Source: CBCXVS01 sp965178525 (GTDB lineage Bacteria > Tectomicrobia > Entotheonellia > Entotheonellales > Entotheonellaceae). Taken from it: DNA of 43,758 nt. The stretch lies in NCBI GenBank assembly GCA_965178525.1, contig CBCXVS010000016.1:1-43758 (forward strand), read 5' to 3'. This document shows positions 43,292 to 43,758 of this stretch, piece by piece (positions within the stretch are counted from its first letter, which is position 1; each line of letters starts with the position of its first letter). Both the position numbers and the translations under genes were made by a program. The notes below the pieces were generated by a model. That model had not been told where the DNA came from, searched no databases, and saw only the letters and a program-made list of their open reading frames with translations.

Positions 43292-43723
43292 ATGAGACGC
43301 GGCCCTCGCTTTTGGCCTTTTCTTGCCGCCGTTATGTGTCTTGTCAGTCTACTCGTTTCGCGTCTACATGCTGAGAGTAGAGGCGAATGGCGATCATATG
43401 GAGCCGATCAAGCCAGCTCCAAATACGCCCCGCTCACTCATATCACCCGAGATAACGTCCAACAGTTGCGCGTCGTATGACGGTGGCACTCGGTTGATCA
43501 GCCGATCTTGCAAGCCGACCGGAACCTCTGGACGATGGTCTATGAAGCTACCCCACTGATGGTGGGTGGGGTCCTGTATACCAGCACATCGTTGAGTCAA
43601 GTTGCCGCTATCGAGGCAACGACAGGAAAAACGCTCTGGGTGTATGATCCGAAATCCTATCAGCACGGCTCCCCGCCCAATCTAGGCCGAAGTTCCTCCC
43701 GTGATTCGGCGACAACTTGTTGA
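43292..43723 (+). pseudogene. PQQ-dependent dehydrogenase N-terminal fragment, broken
   Basis: ATG 43292 opens with a signal peptide (FWPFLAAVMCLVSLLVSRLHA) and the PQQ-dehydrogenase start EWRSYGADQASSKYAPLTHI, then VQQLRVV. An in-frame TGA (43478-43480) falls where homologues have Trp (VWRW). Beyond it, in the same frame, homology resumes: WTMVYEATPLMVGGVLYTST and AAIEATTGKTLWVYDP, then QHGSPPNLG. After that it shifts to RSSSRDSATTC and stops at 43723, where the family should continue for hundreds of residues. A TGG to TGA mutation plus later truncation explains this; selenocysteine is not expected at a Trp site. GGAGGAG precedes the ATG. Confidence 0.82.
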
Positions 43724-43758
43724 AATAAAAACTCAAAAGCCTGAAACGAATTGACCTT

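Noticed and set aside
43478..43480. TGA in the PQQ-dehydrogenase fragment as a possible selenocysteine codon
   Set aside because: Homologues have Trp at this position, not Cys, and the gene is truncated further on, so a nonsense mutation is the simpler reading.

Overview
The window is a chromosomal segment of a GC-rich bacterium, densely packed with housekeeping genes. A TolC-type outer-membrane protein, two SPOR-domain proteins and FtsB point to a Gram-negative envelope. The SigR-like sigma factor and mycoredoxin-like glutaredoxin recall actinobacterial thiol-redox systems. I cannot fix the phylum from sequence alone; an uncultured lineage near the deltaproteobacterial/NC10/Tectomicrobia area is a guess.

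Layout. Positions 1-2445 (minus strand): a secreted protein cut by the window edge, then the ABC-F ATPase uup. Positions 2921-6834: gnd and zwf (oxidative pentose phosphate pathway; zwf has an apparent frameshift at its 5' end), an agmatinase gene interrupted by an in-frame TAG, and a small unknown protein. Positions 6970-12486: era, recO, argS, a SPOR protein and an AlaC-like aminotransferase. Positions 12522-17944: hom, lysC and ppdK. Positions 17945-18420: a scar with an ISAs1-type transposase fragment and a second, diverged ppdK tail. Positions 18424-21818: ribD, ribBA, ribH and nusB. Positions 21887-28084: a STAND-like ATPase with HEAT repeats, a SigR-like ECF sigma factor, its zinc-type anti-sigma factor, a TolC-SPOR fusion, and a glutaredoxin whose catalytic cysteine codon is TGA. 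Positions 28154-31757: uvrA and truA. Positions 32112-32775 (minus): a HigBA-type toxin-antitoxin pair. Positions 33331-41806: trpD, trpC, trpF, leuB, an asd-like gene lacking the catalytic Cys, mtnP, hemL, eno and ftsB. Positions 41942-42105: initiator tRNA-Met with a clear promoter and terminator. The last 1.5 kb holds a decayed metG, a DUF2905 gene and a broken PQQ-dehydrogenase fragment.

The most exciting item is the glutaredoxin at 27845-28084. It has a strong Shine-Dalgarno, a TGA exactly where mycoredoxins carry the first Cys of CxxC, and a hairpin with an AGGUU apical loop 21 nt downstream of the TGA. That is the architecture of a bacterial SECIS element, so I read it as a selenocysteine (UGFC) mycoredoxin-like protein that ordinary gene callers miss. 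It lies about 2.4 kb downstream of a SigR/RsrA-like sigma and anti-sigma pair, the type that controls thiol-redox genes in actinobacteria; a functional link is inference.

A second theme is a family of heptameric tandem repeats (AGCT plus three bases) in at least five intergenic spaces, sometimes next to another heptamer array (ATGCGGC or ATTGCGG). They resemble the short tandemly repeated repetitive (STRR) heptamers described in cyanobacteria.
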